This document shows, one piece after another, positions 51,347 through 60,848 of a stretch of 64,000 nucleotides of DNA (positions are counted from its first letter, which is position 1; every line of letters begins with the position of its first letter). The notes below the pieces were generated by a model that was given only the letters and a program-made list of their open reading frames with translations, ran no database searches and was not told where the DNA came from. The stretch is from assembly GCF_030817655.1 (NCBI RefSeq), contig NZ_JAUSZM010000003.1, positions 9,672,001 through 9,736,000 on the forward strand, given 5' to 3'. Both the position numbers and the translations under genes were made by a program. Source of the stretch: Streptomyces sp. V4I2. Lineage in GTDB: Bacteria; Actinomycetota; Actinomycetes; Streptomycetales; Streptomycetaceae.

Positions 51347-52987
51347 ATGCAGCATGAACGAGCGGGTCGGCCGGCCGGTCCCGAGGACCTTGTCGACGTC
51401 GCCCGGTTGGTGACCGCGTACTACGCGCTGCACCCCGACCCGGCGGACCCGGGGCAACGGGTGGCGTTCGGTACGTCAGGACACCGCGGATCTTCCCTGA
51501 ACACGGCGTTCAACGAGGACCACATCGCCGCGACCAGCCAGGCCATCTGCGAGTACCGCAGCGCGCAGGGCACCGACGGGCCCCTCTTCCTCGGCGCCGA
51601 CACGCACGCCCTGTCCGAGCCCGCCCGGGTCACCGCACTGGAGGTGTTCGCCGCCAACGACGTGACCGTGCTCATCGATGTCGCCGACGGCTACACCCCC
51701 ACACCGGCCGTCTCGCACGCCATCCTCGCCCACAACCGCGGTCGTGCCACCGGCCTCGCGGACGGCGTGGTCGTCACCCCCTCGCACAACCCGCCCGCGG
51801 ACGGCGGCTTCAAGTACAACCCGCCCAGCGGCGGCCCGGCCGGATCCGAGGCGACGTCCTGGATCCAGGACCGCGCCAACGAGATCATCACGGCCGGGCT
51901 GAAGGACGTACGCCGCATCCCGTACGTCCGGGCCCTCACGGCCCCCGGTACCGGGCGCCACGACTTCCTCGGCACCTACGTCGCCGACCTGCCCGCCGTC
52001 CTTGACCTGGACGCGATCCGCGCCGCCGGCGTCCGGATCGGCGCCGATCCGCTCGGCGGGGCCTCCGTCGCCTACTGGGGCCGGATCGCCGAGGAGCACC
52101 GGCTCGACCTCACCGTGGTCAACCCGCTCGCGGACCCGACCTGGCGCTTCATGACGCTGGACTGGGACGGCAAGATCCGCATGGACTGCTCGTCGCCGTA
52201 CGCGATGGCCTCGCTGATCGAGCAGCGGGACCGCTTCCAGATCGCCACGGGCAACGACGCCGACGCCGACCGGCACGGCATCGTCACCCCGGACGCGGGT
52301 CTGATGAACCCCAACCACTACCTGGCCGCCGCCATCGCCTACCTGTACGCCCACCGCGAACAGTGGCCCGACCACACCGGCATCGGCAAGACCCTGGTGT
52401 CGTCCTCCATGATCGACCGCGTCGCCGCCGACCTCGGCCGGCGCCTCGTCGAGGTGCCGGTCGGCTTCAAGTGGTTCGTGGACGGCCTGGTCGACGGCTC
52501 GCTCGGGTTCGGCGGCGAGGAGTCGGCCGGCGCGTCGTTCCTGCGCCGCGACGGCTCGGTCTGGACCACCGACAAGGACGGCATCATCCTGGCGCTGCTC
52601 GCCTCCGAGATCACCGCCGTCACCGGGAAGACCCCGTCGGAGCACTACGCCGCCCTGACGGCCCGCTTCGGCGATCCCGCCTACGCCCGCATCGACGCCC
52701 CGGCGACCCGCGAGGAGAAGGCGCTGCTGGCCAAGCTCTCGCCCGCGCAGGTCACCGCGGACACCCTGGCCGGCGAGGCGGTCACCGGCGTCCTCACCGA
52801 GGCCCCCGGCAACGGGGCGGCCATCGGCGGCATCAAGGTGACCACCGAGAACGCCTGGTTCGCCGCCCGCCCCTCGGGCACCGAGGACGTCTACAAGATC
52901 TATGCCGAGTCGTTCCAGGGACCCGACCACCTGCGCCGGGTCCAGGAGGAGGCCAAGGACGTGGTGATGGCGGCCCTCGGCAGCTGA
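51347..52987 (+). CDS. pgm: alpha-D-glucose phosphate-specific phosphoglucomutase
   Basis: 546 residues, the full length for this bacterial Pgm. It interconverts glucose-1-P and glucose-6-P, linking glycogen, trehalose and cell-wall precursors to glycolysis. Active-site serine loop [18 protein letters not shown] (phosphorylated Ser), metal loop [12 protein letters not shown], sugar loop [12 protein letters not shown] and phosphate loop [16 protein letters not shown] are all intact. GGAGGAACGCAC precedes the ATG. It is a housekeeping gene; its decaying neighbours suggest the surroundings, not pgm, are under relaxed selection. Confidence 0.97.
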   Translation: MQHERAGRPAGPEDLVDVARLVTAYYALHPDPADPGQRVAFGTSGHRGSSLNTAFNEDHIAATSQAICEYRSAQGTDGPLFLGADTHALSEPARVTALEVFAANDVTVLIDVADGYTPTPAVSHAILAHNRGRATGLADGVVVTPSHNPPADGGFKYNPPSGGPAGSEATSWIQDRANEIITAGLKDVRRIPYVRALTAPGTGRHDFLGTYVADLPAVLDLDAIRAAGVRIGADPLGGASVAYWGRIAEEHRLDLTVVNPLADPTWRFMTLDWDGKIRMDCSSPYAMASLIEQRDRFQIATGNDADADRHGIVTPDAGLMNPNHYLAAAIAYLYAHREQWPDHTGIGKTLVSSSMIDRVAADLGRRLVEVPVGFKWFVDGLVDGSLGFGGEESAGASFLRRDGSVWTTDKDGIILALLASEITAVTGKTPSEHYAALTARFGDPAYARIDAPATREEKALLAKLSPAQVTADTLAGEAVTGVLTEAPGNGAAIGGIKVTTENAWFAARPSGTEDVYKIYAESFQGPDHLRRVQEEAKDVVMAALGS

Positions 52988-53026
52988 CCGCCGGGACCGG
53001 GTGGCGCGGGCGGCCCGGGCGGGGGC

Positions 53027-53311
53027 TCAGGCGACGGCGAAACGGAACGCGCCGGCGCCCCCGCCCAGCGTCAGCCACACATACCGCTCCTCACGCACCA
53101 GCCGCAGCGCCACGTGCGCGCAGCCGGGGCAGCGGGCGGTGAGACCGGGCTCGGGGCCGTAGACGTGCAACTCGGCGAGCGGCCCCGAGCGGGCGCACTC
53201 CGGGCAGCGCCACCAGGCGTCGGTCGCTTCCACGGAGAGGATCTCCGAGAGCGGTCCGGCAAGGCAGTTGCCATCGAGATGAGCGGCGGTGTCTGGCACG
53301 AGGTCCTCCAA
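53027..53311 (-). CDS. small zinc-ribbon protein, DUF6510-like
   Basis: 94 residues with two CxxC knuckles (WWRCPECARSG and LTARCPGCAHVALRL), a zinc ribbon, preceded by HLDGNCLAGPLSEILSV, as in DUF6510 proteins. It follows the FAD/NAD reductase gene after 8 bp and is the third gene of the sulfite-oxidase-like operon, so it may help the redox pair. No function is known. Confidence 0.82.
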   Translation of the reverse strand: MEDLVPDTAAHLDGNCLAGPLSEILSVEATDAWWRCPECARSGPLAELHVYGPEPGLTARCPGCAHVALRLVREERYVWLTLGGGAGAFRFAVA

Positions 53312-53319
53312 CGTCGGGG

Positions 53320-54030
53320 TCAGCCGAAGCGTTCGGTGCGAATGGTCGCCGGATCCCGTCCCAGGCCGGTCAGCAGATCGCCGACCGCCTCGACGAACCC
53401 GGTGGGGCCGCAGACGTAGACGGGGCTCGCCGGCAGCAGTCCGGCCGTCGCCTCCGCCAGGTCGGCTGCCGTGACCCGGCCCGGGGCGCGGGCGGTGCCC
53501 GGCGGCGCCTTGCGGGTGTACACGAGGCGGACGTCAAGATCGGGGTGCCCGTCGGCGAGGTCCTCGCGGTACCAGGCGTCGTCCGCACTGCGCACGGAGT
53601 ACAGCAGGTGGAAGGCGCCCCGCGAGAGCGACTGGCGGTGGGCGCGCACCATGGCCGTCAGCGGGACCACCCCCGAGCCGCCCCCCACCAGGAGCACCGG
53701 CTCGGTCCGCCCCGGCCGCCACACGAACCAGTTCCCGAGCGGTCCCCGCACCTCCACCTCCGAGCCCACGGGCAGCGCGTCGGCCAGATACGGCGAGACC
53801 TCCCCGTCGGGCACCGCCTGCACCCCCAGTTCGACGCGGTTGCCGTCGGCGGGCGCGGCCAGCGAATAGCTGCGCACGGCCTGGTAGCCGTCGTCGGCGG
53901 TCAGGCGCACGTCGACATGCTGACCGGGGAGGTGGCCGGGCCAGCCGGGGACGGTGAAGACCAGGGTGCGGGCTGTGGCGTTCTGCGGGACACGCTCCAC
54001 CAGCCGCGCCCGGCGCCATACGACGGCCAC
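53320..54030 (-). CDS. FAD/NAD(P)-binding oxidoreductase
   Basis: 236 residues of the ferredoxin-NADP reductase fold without an iron-sulfur domain. FAD site: YQAVRSYSLAAPADG (RxYS); NAD(P) site: PVLLVGGGSGVVPLTAM; YVCGPTGFVEAV near the end is the nicotinamide-binding loop. GTG 54030 begins 2 bp after the molybdoenzyme stop, so the two are coupled. It is the likely electron partner of that oxidoreductase in the cytosol. Confidence 0.9.
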   Translation of the reverse strand: MAVVWRRARLVERVPQNATARTLVFTVPGWPGHLPGQHVDVRLTADDGYQAVRSYSLAAPADGNRVELGVQAVPDGEVSPYLADALPVGSEVEVRGPLGNWFVWRPGRTEPVLLVGGGSGVVPLTAMVRAHRQSLSRGAFHLLYSVRSADDAWYREDLADGHPDLDVRLVYTRKAPPGTARAPGRVTAADLAEATAGLLPASPVYVCGPTGFVEAVGDLLTGLGRDPATIRTERFG

Positions 54031-54032
54031 GC

Positions 54033-54632
54033 TCAGTCGCCCCAGTTGCGCTGCTCGCGCCACGGGTCGCCGTAGTTGTGGTAGCCGACGCTCTCCCAGA
54101 ACCCGGGTTCGTCCTCGTCGGTGAGCTGGATGCCCTGCACCCACTTGGCCGACTTCCAGAAGTACAGGTGGGGCACGAGGAGCCGGGCGGGGCCGCCGTG
54201 CTCCGGCGACAGCGGAAAGTCGTCGAAGGTGTGGACGAGCCATGCCTGGCCGTCCAGGAGATCCTCCAGCGGCAGGTTCGTGGTGTAACCGCCGTAGCTG
54301 CTGACCACGACGTAGTCGGCGGCCGTCTCGACGTCCTCGAAGAAGGTGTCCAGCGACACGCCCCGCCACCGTGTGTCGAACTTCGACCAGCGCGTGACGC
54401 AGTGGATGTCCTGCACGGTCTCCTGCTGGGGCAGGGCCATCATCTGGTCCCAGGTCCACGCGTGCGTCCGGCCGGTCTCGGTGGTCACGGTGAACTGCCA
54501 CGACTCGACGGGGACCTTGGGCGTGGGGCCCGCCGACAGGACGGGGAACGACTCGGTCGGGTACTGCCCGGGCGGCAGCTTGTCGGCCACCTGTCGGGCT
54601 CGGCCCTGGAAGCCGGGGGAGAAGGAGTTCAC
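54033..54632 (-). CDS. sulfite oxidase-like molybdopterin oxidoreductase
   Basis: 199 residues of the oxidoreductase molybdopterin-binding fold (MsrP/YedY-like core). Cys in TVQDIHCVTRWSKFDTRWRGVSL is the molybdenum ligand. YVVVSSYGGYTTNLPLEDLLDG and HLYFWKSAKWVQGIQL complete the cofactor pocket. No Tat or Sec signal, so this form is cytosolic. First gene of an operon with an FAD reductase and a DUF6510-like zinc ribbon. Its substrate (sulfoxide, sulfite or other) is not known. Confidence 0.9.
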   Translation of the reverse strand: MNSFSPGFQGRARQVADKLPPGQYPTESFPVLSAGPTPKVPVESWQFTVTTETGRTHAWTWDQMMALPQQETVQDIHCVTRWSKFDTRWRGVSLDTFFEDVETAADYVVVSSYGGYTTNLPLEDLLDGQAWLVHTFDDFPLSPEHGGPARLLVPHLYFWKSAKWVQGIQLTDEDEPGFWESVGYHNYGDPWREQRNWGD

Positions 54633-54866
54633 GGGTCATCTCCTGGGTGCGTCCGCCGGGGGCGTGCGAGGCTCTGTAGTCAGTGTCGGGGGGAGCGGCC
54701 CCGTTCACCACCGGCCGCACAGGGCGGGTCCCCGAACGCCGGCGTCGCACAGGCTAGGACGCCCACGCCGAGTCGGACAGCCCACGCGTGCACCGAGACT
54801 GGTCCACGAGCGCACGGAGCGAACGGCACGAGTCGATTGATCACCACGTCATGCCTGACTTCCTCA

Positions 54867-54909
54867 TTGACAGTCACATCGTCGTACGGCTAACTTCGAT
54901 TGACGAAGT
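54867..54909 (+). promoter_or_regulatory. thioesterase promoter with overlapping inverted repeat
   Basis: TTGACA (54867-54872) and TAACTT (54891-54896) are 18 nt apart. An inverted repeat, ACTTCG-N5-CGAAGT (54893-54909), covers the -10 and the expected start near 54903, so a repressor bound there would block it. The start codon at 54930 then has a leader of about 27 nt holding GGGAGG. Confidence 0.5.
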
Positions 54910-54929
54910 CAGCTGGGAGGCAGTGGGGT

Positions 54930-55430
54930 ATGGGACGGTCACGCACATACGAGTGGAGCGACCCCGCGATCACGGCGGCCGCCGTCGGGCGCGCTTCCGG
55001 CCTGCACCTCCTGCAGGAGCTGCAGGCGGGCCGGCTGCCGGGCCCGCCCGTCGCCGCCACCCTGGACTTCACCCTCGACGAGGTGGCAGAGGGCAGGGCG
55101 GTGTTCTCCCTGTTGCCGGGGGAGGAGCACTACAACCCCATCGGCAGCGTGCACGGCGGCGTCTACGCCACCCTCCTCGACTCCGCGGCGGGCTGCGCCG
55201 TCCAGTCCACACTCCCGCCCGGCATGGGGTACACCTCGCTCGACCTGACCGTGAAGTTCCTGAAGCGGATCACGGTGGACACGGGCAGGGTGCGTGCCAT
55301 CGGCACGATCGTGAACCGGGGCCGTCAGACGGCCCTCGCCGAGGCCACGCTGGTCGATGCCCAGGACCGCCTCCTCGCCCACGCCACCAGCAGCTGCCTG
55401 CTGTTCCCGGTGCCCGTCTCCGAGGACTGA
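54930..55430 (+). CDS. PaaI-type hotdog thioesterase
   Basis: 166 residues with the hotdog fold of PaaI-like acyl-CoA thioesterases. HYNPIGSVHGGVYATLLDSAAGCAV is the family signature (Asn-His-Gly-Gly with the catalytic Asp in LLDSA), followed by YTSLDLTVKFLKRIT. Such enzymes release free acids from acyl-CoA in the cytosol. ATG 54930 follows GGGAGG by 9 nt; a TTG at 54900 lies before the predicted transcription start and is rejected. The gene faces a LysR gene tail-to-tail. Confidence 0.9.
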   Translation: MGRSRTYEWSDPAITAAAVGRASGLHLLQELQAGRLPGPPVAATLDFTLDEVAEGRAVFSLLPGEEHYNPIGSVHGGVYATLLDSAAGCAVQSTLPPGMGYTSLDLTVKFLKRITVDTGRVRAIGTIVNRGRQTALAEATLVDAQDRLLAHATSSCLLFPVPVSED

Positions 55431-55457
55431 CCGGACGGGCGCCGCCGGGTCGTCCGG
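55431..55457. terminator. hairpin after the thioesterase gene
   Basis: CCGGACG (55431-55437) pairs with CGTCCGG (55451-55457) around 13 nt, directly after the thioesterase stop and before the convergent LysR stop. Modest stem, no T tract. Confidence 0.45.
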
Positions 55458-55484
55458 CAGGCGCCTTCCCGGAACCGGTCGCGG

Positions 55485-56366
55485 TCATCCCCGCCCGGGG
55501 AGCCGCGCCGCCTCCAGCACCGGACCAGCGACCGCGACCTCCGTGCCTGCCCGGACGAACGCGGCCACCGCACGCGACCGCGTCCGCTCGGGCCACGCCA
55601 ACAGGACCGAGCTCCGCGGCACGTCGAGCACCGGCACACACACCACGTCCGCCCGCGCGTGGCGCCGCACCGACTCCGGGACCACGGCGACCACCTGGCC
55701 CAGTGCGACCAGTTGCATCAACTGCCCGCAGTCGCGCACCTCCGGGCCGCTCGCCTCTTCCGGACTCAGGCCGGGCCAGCGGGGGGCCGGTTCGCCGTCG
55801 AGGTCGGCCCGCACCAGGGCGGAGCGGTCGGCCAGCCGGTGGTGACGGGGGAGCACCGCCACATGGTCCTGGGTCAGCAGCAGTTCGGTGTCGAACCCAC
55901 TGAGGTCGTCGTGCGGGGCGTGCAGGAACGCGAGGTCGACGCGCCCGTCGCGCAGCATCCGCGCCTGCTCGCCGATCCCGCACACCACCACCTCCACCTC
56001 GACGGCATCAGGGCCCCGCCGGTACACCGGCATGATCCGCTCCAACAGGCCCGCGTCCCCGTCGGGTTTCATCGCCACCATCAGCCGCGGCGCGACCTGC
56101 CCCGCCCGCTGCGCCCGCCGCACCGCGGCAAAGACCGCGTCGAGTGCCTTGCGGCTCTCCGCGAGAAAGACCAGGCCCGCGGGCGTCAGAGTCACCCCGC
56201 GGCTCGTGCGCTCCAGCAGCACCACGCCCATCCGCCGCTCCAACTGCTGGATGGCGCGAGACAGGGGCGGCTGCGCCATGCCGAGCCGCCGGGCCGCGCG
56301 GCCGAAGTGCAACTCCTCGGCGACGGCAACGAAATACGTGAGCTCCCGCGTCTCCACTGCGTCCAT
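55485..56366 (-). CDS. LysR-family regulator
   Basis: 293 residues: winged helix in TRELTYFVAVAEELHFGRAARRLGMAQPPLSRAIQQLE (residues 6-43) and an effector domain from about 90. The head resembles the BenM/CatM-like branch (LHFGRAA, PPLSR). It is divergent from an SDR gene that it probably regulates; ACCGA-N7-TCGGT (56382-56398), just before its start, is a candidate site. Confidence 0.92.
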   Translation of the reverse strand: MDAVETRELTYFVAVAEELHFGRAARRLGMAQPPLSRAIQQLERRMGVVLLERTSRGVTLTPAGLVFLAESRKALDAVFAAVRRAQRAGQVAPRLMVAMKPDGDAGLLERIMPVYRRGPDAVEVEVVVCGIGEQARMLRDGRVDLAFLHAPHDDLSGFDTELLLTQDHVAVLPRHHRLADRSALVRADLDGEPAPRWPGLSPEEASGPEVRDCGQLMQLVALGQVVAVVPESVRRHARADVVCVPVLDVPRSSVLLAWPERTRSRAVAAFVRAGTEVAVAGPVLEAARLPGRG

Positions 56367-56381
56367 ACCCGCAGAGTATCG

Positions 56382-56398
56382 ACCGAGACCACATCGGT
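56382..56398. promoter_or_regulatory. candidate LysR box between divergent LysR and SDR genes
   Basis: ACCGA-GACCACA-TCGGT, a 5-bp-arm inverted repeat in the 70-bp gap between the two divergent genes, spaced as LysR half sites are. Confidence 0.4.
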
Positions 56399-56436
56399 GT
56401 TGGCCTGCGCGGACCGCACCATGGCGTCATGGAGTC

Positions 56437-57207
56437 ATGAACGACACCATGATCACTCTGGTCACCGGCGCCAACAAGGGCATCGGCCGCGAGATCGCCG
56501 CGCAGCTCGCCGCCCTCGGGCACATCGTCGTGATCGGCGCCCGCAGCGCCGAGCTCGGTGAGAAGGCCGCCGCGGAACTGCGCGCCACCGGCGCCGACGC
56601 CACCTCCGTCGTGCTCGACGTGACCGACCCCGCCTCTGCCGCCGCGGCCGCCGACGCGGTCGAGGCCCGGCACGGCCGGCTCGACGCGCTGGTCAACAAC
56701 GCGGGCGTGGCCCGTCCCCCGGGGAGCGACCTGGCCGCCCAGCGGCCCCGCTCCGCCGACCTCGACGTCATCCGCCGCATCTTCGACACCAACTTCTTCG
56801 GCGTCATCACCGTCACCAACGCCCTGCTGCCGCTGCTGCGCCGGTCGAGCGCCCCGCGCGTTGTCAACGTCTCCAGCAGCGCCGGTTCACTGGCCGCCGG
56901 GACGGATCCGGAGATCGCCGCCGTGGTCTACGCCGGACTCAGCGCCGCCGACCTCCCCCTCGCCGTCGGCTATGTCCCGTCGAAGACCGCCCTCAACGCC
57001 CTGACCGTCCAGTACGCCAGGGATCTGCACCCCGACGGCATCCTCGTCAACGCCGTCTGCCCCGGCTACTGCGCCACCGACCTGAACAACCACTCCGGCC
57101 ACCGCACCGCCGCCCAGGGCGCCGTGGCCGCCGTCCGGATGGCCACCGTCCCCGCCGACGGACCCACCGGCACCTTCACCGACGACCAGGGCTCGGTGCC
57201 CTGGTAG
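56437..57207 (+). CDS. short-chain dehydrogenase/reductase
   Basis: 256 residues, a complete classical SDR. Cofactor loop VTGANKGIGREIAA, LVNNAGVARPPGS, catalytic Ser in VVNVSSSAGSLA and Tyr-Lys in AVGYVPSKTALNALTV; the C-terminal VCPGYCATDLNNHSGHRT is like plant-type carbonyl/menthone reductases. It reduces a carbonyl with NAD(P)H. The ATG at 56437 has GGAG only 2 nt upstream; ATG 56449 is an alternative. Divergent from a LysR gene. Confidence 0.92.
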   Translation: MNDTMITLVTGANKGIGREIAAQLAALGHIVVIGARSAELGEKAAAELRATGADATSVVLDVTDPASAAAAADAVEARHGRLDALVNNAGVARPPGSDLAAQRPRSADLDVIRRIFDTNFFGVITVTNALLPLLRRSSAPRVVNVSSSAGSLAAGTDPEIAAVVYAGLSAADLPLAVGYVPSKTALNALTVQYARDLHPDGILVNAVCPGYCATDLNNHSGHRTAAQGAVAAVRMATVPADGPTGTFTDDQGSVPW

Positions 57208-57389
57208 GGCGGTCGCCGTCGGAACGCCGACGAGAACCTCCTGCCTCTGCCGTGGCTTCTGCGCGGTCACCGGCGTTGTTCACTGCGGCGGACCGGGTGA
57301 CTGAACAATCCGTGCCGCGCTGAACTGGACCCACGGTGCCGGCGTCCGGCCCGCGAAGACGGGGTCACAGCACGGAGAGAGGTAGTTGG
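57208..57389. promoter_or_regulatory. spacer with a small hairpin and an inverted repeat
   Basis: A 6-bp stem with AACG loop (57217-57232) nine bases after the SDR stop may end that transcript. TTGTTCA (57276-57282) and TGAACAA (57302-57308) are mirror images 19 nt apart and may be a paired operator for the lipoprotein gene. Otherwise nothing is seen. Confidence 0.35.
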
Positions 57390-58292
57390 ATGGTCAAGAG
57401 AGGGAGCGTCGTCGTGGTGGCCGCCGGGCTGGTCCTGACTCTCGGCGGCTGCGGGGGCGGGGCGGACGAGAAGGCCGACGCGTCCGGCAACGACAAGGGA
57501 TCAGCCGCGCCGACGCCGACCCGGCCGCCGTCCGAGGAACTGGTGGAGTGGGTCGGCGGCATGTGCGAGTCGACGACCGCAATCAAGGAGCTGCGGACGG
57601 ACAGCGCCACGGATCTGAAGGAGATCCGGCAGGCGGCCGAGGACGATCTGTCCCCGGAAGTCCTCTCAGTCAGCTACCTTTCCGGCACACCGTCGGCGGT
57701 GGAGGACGTGGAAAGCGACCTGGAGGCCCTCGACCGGTCGGGGGTTCCCGCGGCCGACCGGCTGCTCGACGCCTGGCTGAAGAAGGTGAACGGCGTCGTG
57801 ACCGAACTGGACGGTGTGTCCCCGAGCGCGGCCTTTGACGACGCGGAAGGCAGTGCCGCGGGCGTCGACAAGCTCGTCCAGTCCCTCACCTCGCCCCGAC
57901 CGGACCTGCTCGCGCTGACCAAGAAGGACCCGCAGCTCGCGGCCGCGTACAAGAGCGCCGAGCAGTGCGCTCCGGGCTGGAAGCCCACCGAGGAGACCGC
58001 CCCGGCCACGCCCGACCCCACCGGCCCGCTGCCCAAGGCGGCGGACGGGAAGAACACCGACGCGTGCTCGGACGGCGCGTGCGAGGTCCTGGTGACCTCG
58101 CCGGAGTGGATCACGGCGAACGGGGTGGAGGTGCATGTCACCCCGGGGGACGACTCCGTCACCTTCGAGACGCCCAGCTCCGTGATGCGGCTCGGCGGCC
58201 AGGGCGGTGTGGCCAAGTGGGGCGACGATCTGAAGGTCACCATCGTCGCGCAGAACAAGGAAGGTGCCGTGCTGGAGTTCACCGTTCCCTGA
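57390..58292 (+). CDS. lipoprotein of unknown function
   Basis: 300 residues. Lipobox LTLGGC gives the lipidated Cys near residue 21; a Gly/Asp/Thr/Pro linker follows. Residues 50-190 are helical and acidic (EELVEWVGGMCEST, AVEDVESDLEALDRSG); residues 225-300 are beta-rich, with CSDGACEVLVTSPEWI, like the small beta domains of other Streptomyces lipoproteins. No enzyme motif. AGAGAGG stands 7 nt before the ATG. It converges on the WD40 gene, 6 bp away. Confidence 0.85.
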   Translation: MVKRGSVVVVAAGLVLTLGGCGGGADEKADASGNDKGSAAPTPTRPPSEELVEWVGGMCESTTAIKELRTDSATDLKEIRQAAEDDLSPEVLSVSYLSGTPSAVEDVESDLEALDRSGVPAADRLLDAWLKKVNGVVTELDGVSPSAAFDDAEGSAAGVDKLVQSLTSPRPDLLALTKKDPQLAAAYKSAEQCAPGWKPTEETAPATPDPTGPLPKAADGKNTDACSDGACEVLVTSPEWITANGVEVHVTPGDDSVTFETPSSVMRLGGQGGVAKWGDDLKVTIVAQNKEGAVLEFTVP

Positions 58293-58298
58293 GCGCCC

Positions 58299-60610
58299 CT
58301 AACGCCCCTCGCACACAGCCCGGTAGCCGAGTTGCGGCAGGTGTTCCTCCCATTCGGCGCGGGTGAGGACGCCGCCGGTGCGGTCGCAGACGTGGTCCGC
58401 CGCGCGGTCCGTGTCCAGGGTCCACACCCGGGCCGTCAGGTCGTAGCCGGCGGAGGCGAGGGCGTCGCCGTCCGGGCTGAACGAGACGGAGGTGACGGTG
58501 TCGAGATGCCCGGTGAGTTCCTGGCCGTAGGGCTCGGCACGGGCCGGGTCGCGCACGTCCCACAGCCGTACAGTCCCGTCGTCGCCGGCGGTGGCCAGCG
58601 TCCGGCCGTCAGGGGCGAACGCGACGGAGACGACGTTCTCCTCGTCGTGGCTCACCAGCGGCCGGCCGACGGCACGGGGCCGCAACCGGTCTCGTACGTC
58701 CCACAGTTGGAGGCCGCCGCCTTTCCCGGTGGCGACCAGCAGGTCGACATCAGGCGGGGAGAAGGCGACCGCGCCGACCGGTCCCGTGCTCAGTCGCAGC
58801 GGTTCGTCCAGGGGCCTCCCCGTGCCGGTGTCCCACAGCCGGACCGTGCCGTCATGGCCGCCGCCGGCGAGCGTGCGGCCGTCGGGCGCGTACGCCACGG
58901 AGCTGCCGATGCCGTCGTGGCCCGGCAGCCGGGTGGCCAGCACCCGGCCCGCGTCCGAGGTCAACCGGGGCCGCAGGTCCGGCGTGGAGCGCATGCGGTA
59001 CGCGGCGACGTCGAGCCGGGCGGCCAGCCCGGCGTGGGTGTCGCGGACCCGGTCGGCCTCCGCGGTGAGCCGGCCGAAGACGGCGTCGTCCCGTTCGGCC
59101 TGCGCGGTGGCGCGCGCCTGGAGGGCGGCGACGGCGGTGCCGGTGGCGATCAGGGTGAGCGCGGCGAGTACGGCCACGACCGTGCGGCGCACTCGAGCGG
59201 TGCGGTACCGGCGCCGGAGCGAGGCGGTGAGGAACTGCCTTTCCAGTGGCGTCAGTTCGTTGCCGGGGCGGTCCTGCGGTGCGAGGTCGCGCGGGAAGGC
59301 GTCGCGGGCGGCGTCCAGGCGCGAGCCGGCGTAGAGGGCGGCGTTCTCCTGGCCGAGTGCCTGCCAGGTGCGGGCCGCCTCGGAGAGCGAGCGGTGGACG
59401 CGCAGCCGGTCGCGTTCGGCGTCGATCCATGCGCGCAGGCGGGGCCAGGCGGTGATGAGGGCTTCGTGGGCGAGGTCGACCGTGCCGTCGTCGAAGGTGA
59501 TGAGACGGGCACGGACCAGGCGTTCCAGTACCACTCGGGTGTCGGCGGGGCTGCCGAAGCCGAGTTCCGCGTGCTCGGTGGGGCGACGGGACGGGGGTCC
59601 CCCCGCTTGAGCGAAGCCGAGAGTGGGGGAGGGTGTGCCGTCGCCCGGGGCGACCAGGCGGAGCAGGATACGGCGAGCCAACTCCGCCTGCGGCGCGGTG
59701 AGTTCGCCGTACACCTGCTCGGCCGTACGGACGACGGCTCCGTGCAGCCCGCCGGCCGCCTCGTACGCGGTCTCGGTCAGGACGCGGCCGCTGCGGTGGC
59801 GCCAGGTCTCCAGCAGGACGTGCGACATCATCGGCAGGCCGCCCGGGGCGCCCTCCACCTCGTCCAGGAGCCGGTCGGTCAGGGAGCGCTCGACGATCAG
59901 GCCGGCCGCGGCGGCCGGGCGGACGATGGCCTCCCGCAGCTCCGCGCGGCTCATCGGCCCGGCGAGCAGCGTGGCGTTCTGCAACGCGGCGGTGAGACCG
60001 GGGTGTTCGGCGCAGCGGCCGAGGAAGTCGGCCCGCACCGCGATGACGACGCGCAGCCGGCTGTCGGCGTCGGTGGCGGCGACGAGGCGGTCGATGAAGG
60101 TGTCCCGGTCGGCCGGGCCGGCGCCGAGGGTGTACAGCTCCTCGAACTGGTCGACGATCAGCCAGGTGTCGGCGTCGCTGCCGGGTACGGGCACGATCCG
60201 GTCGGCGTGTGTGCGCAGCGGGTCCGCACCGGGGGTGAGGATCCGTACGGCCGCGGGAGGCACCTCCGCTTCCCCCTCGACCGGCGTGCGCAGCCGGGGA
60301 ATCAGGCCGGCGCGCAACAGCGAGGACTTGCCGCTGCCGGAGGGCCGAAGACGGCGGTGAAGCGATGCTTGCGGTTCAGCTCGCTCAGCCGCTCCACGAG
60401 CTGGTCGCGGCCGAAGAACAGCTCGGCGTCGCCCGGTTCGAACCGGGTCAGACCGCGGTACGGCGGTCGGGAGCCCTCGTCGTCGGCGGACTCGGCGGCC
60501 ACCTCGGCCGACGCCTCGCGCCCGCGCCGCTCCCACTCGATCACGTCGCCGCCGCACGCCTTCACATAGGCGAGCGTCACCACCCGGGTCGTCGGCGACG
60601 TACTGCGCAT
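58299..60610 (-). pseudogene. nSTAND NTPase-WD40 protein with a frameshift in the P-loop
   Basis: Reading left, 60610-60342 gives the nSTAND head (TLAYVKACGGDVIEWERRGRE, PPYRGLTRFEPGDAELFFGRDQLVERLSEL, HRFTAVFG); then one base is missing in a C run at 60342-60344, and the Walker A continues in the next frame (PSGSGKSSLLRAGL). That frame runs intact to 58299: Walker B WLIVDQFEELY, winged-helix STAND domain, one membrane helix (TVVAVLAALTLIATGTAVAA), and at least four WD40 units, each marked by GTVRLWD-like text. The usual N-terminal Xre helix-turn-helix is also absent. Could be a sequencing error or a genuine loss. Confidence 0.8.
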
Positions 60611-60657
60611 GACCGGTGAGGCGAACGGCGACAGCGGCTGGCTCGCCTCGCCGTACG

Positions 60658-60837
60658 GGCCTGGAGAACGGCGCCCCGGGCGAGCCGTGCGCCGAGGCGT
60701 TCCTGCACTACCCGCACCCGGAAGGCGTGCCCGTGCAGCAGGAGTGCGCGCGACAGTGCGGCGTGGACCTGTCGCAGTGGCACGACGTCGCCGTCGAGTG
60801 GACCTCGGACCACGTGCGCGGCTTCATCAAAGCGTGA
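60658..60837 (+). pseudogene. GH16-like glycoside hydrolase fragment
   Basis: About 59 codons that match an inner part of GH16 endoglucanases: AEAFLHYPHPEGVPVQQECARQCGVDLSQWHDVAVEWTSDHVRGFI, ending in a stop where YVDG should follow. Neither the catalytic EIDxxE strand nor the C-terminus exists. It butts against the truncated 5' end of the nSTAND gene on the left. Confidence 0.65.
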
Positions 60838-60848
60838 GGTGATCGGCC

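Noticed and set aside
51224-51347. Leftward 3' tail ([13 protein letters not shown], then [10 protein letters not shown]) convergent with OsmC
   Set aside because: It faintly recalls the tail of a thioredoxin-like DsbA/FrnE protein, but about 35 residues without a CxxC or upstream domain are too little to call a relic.
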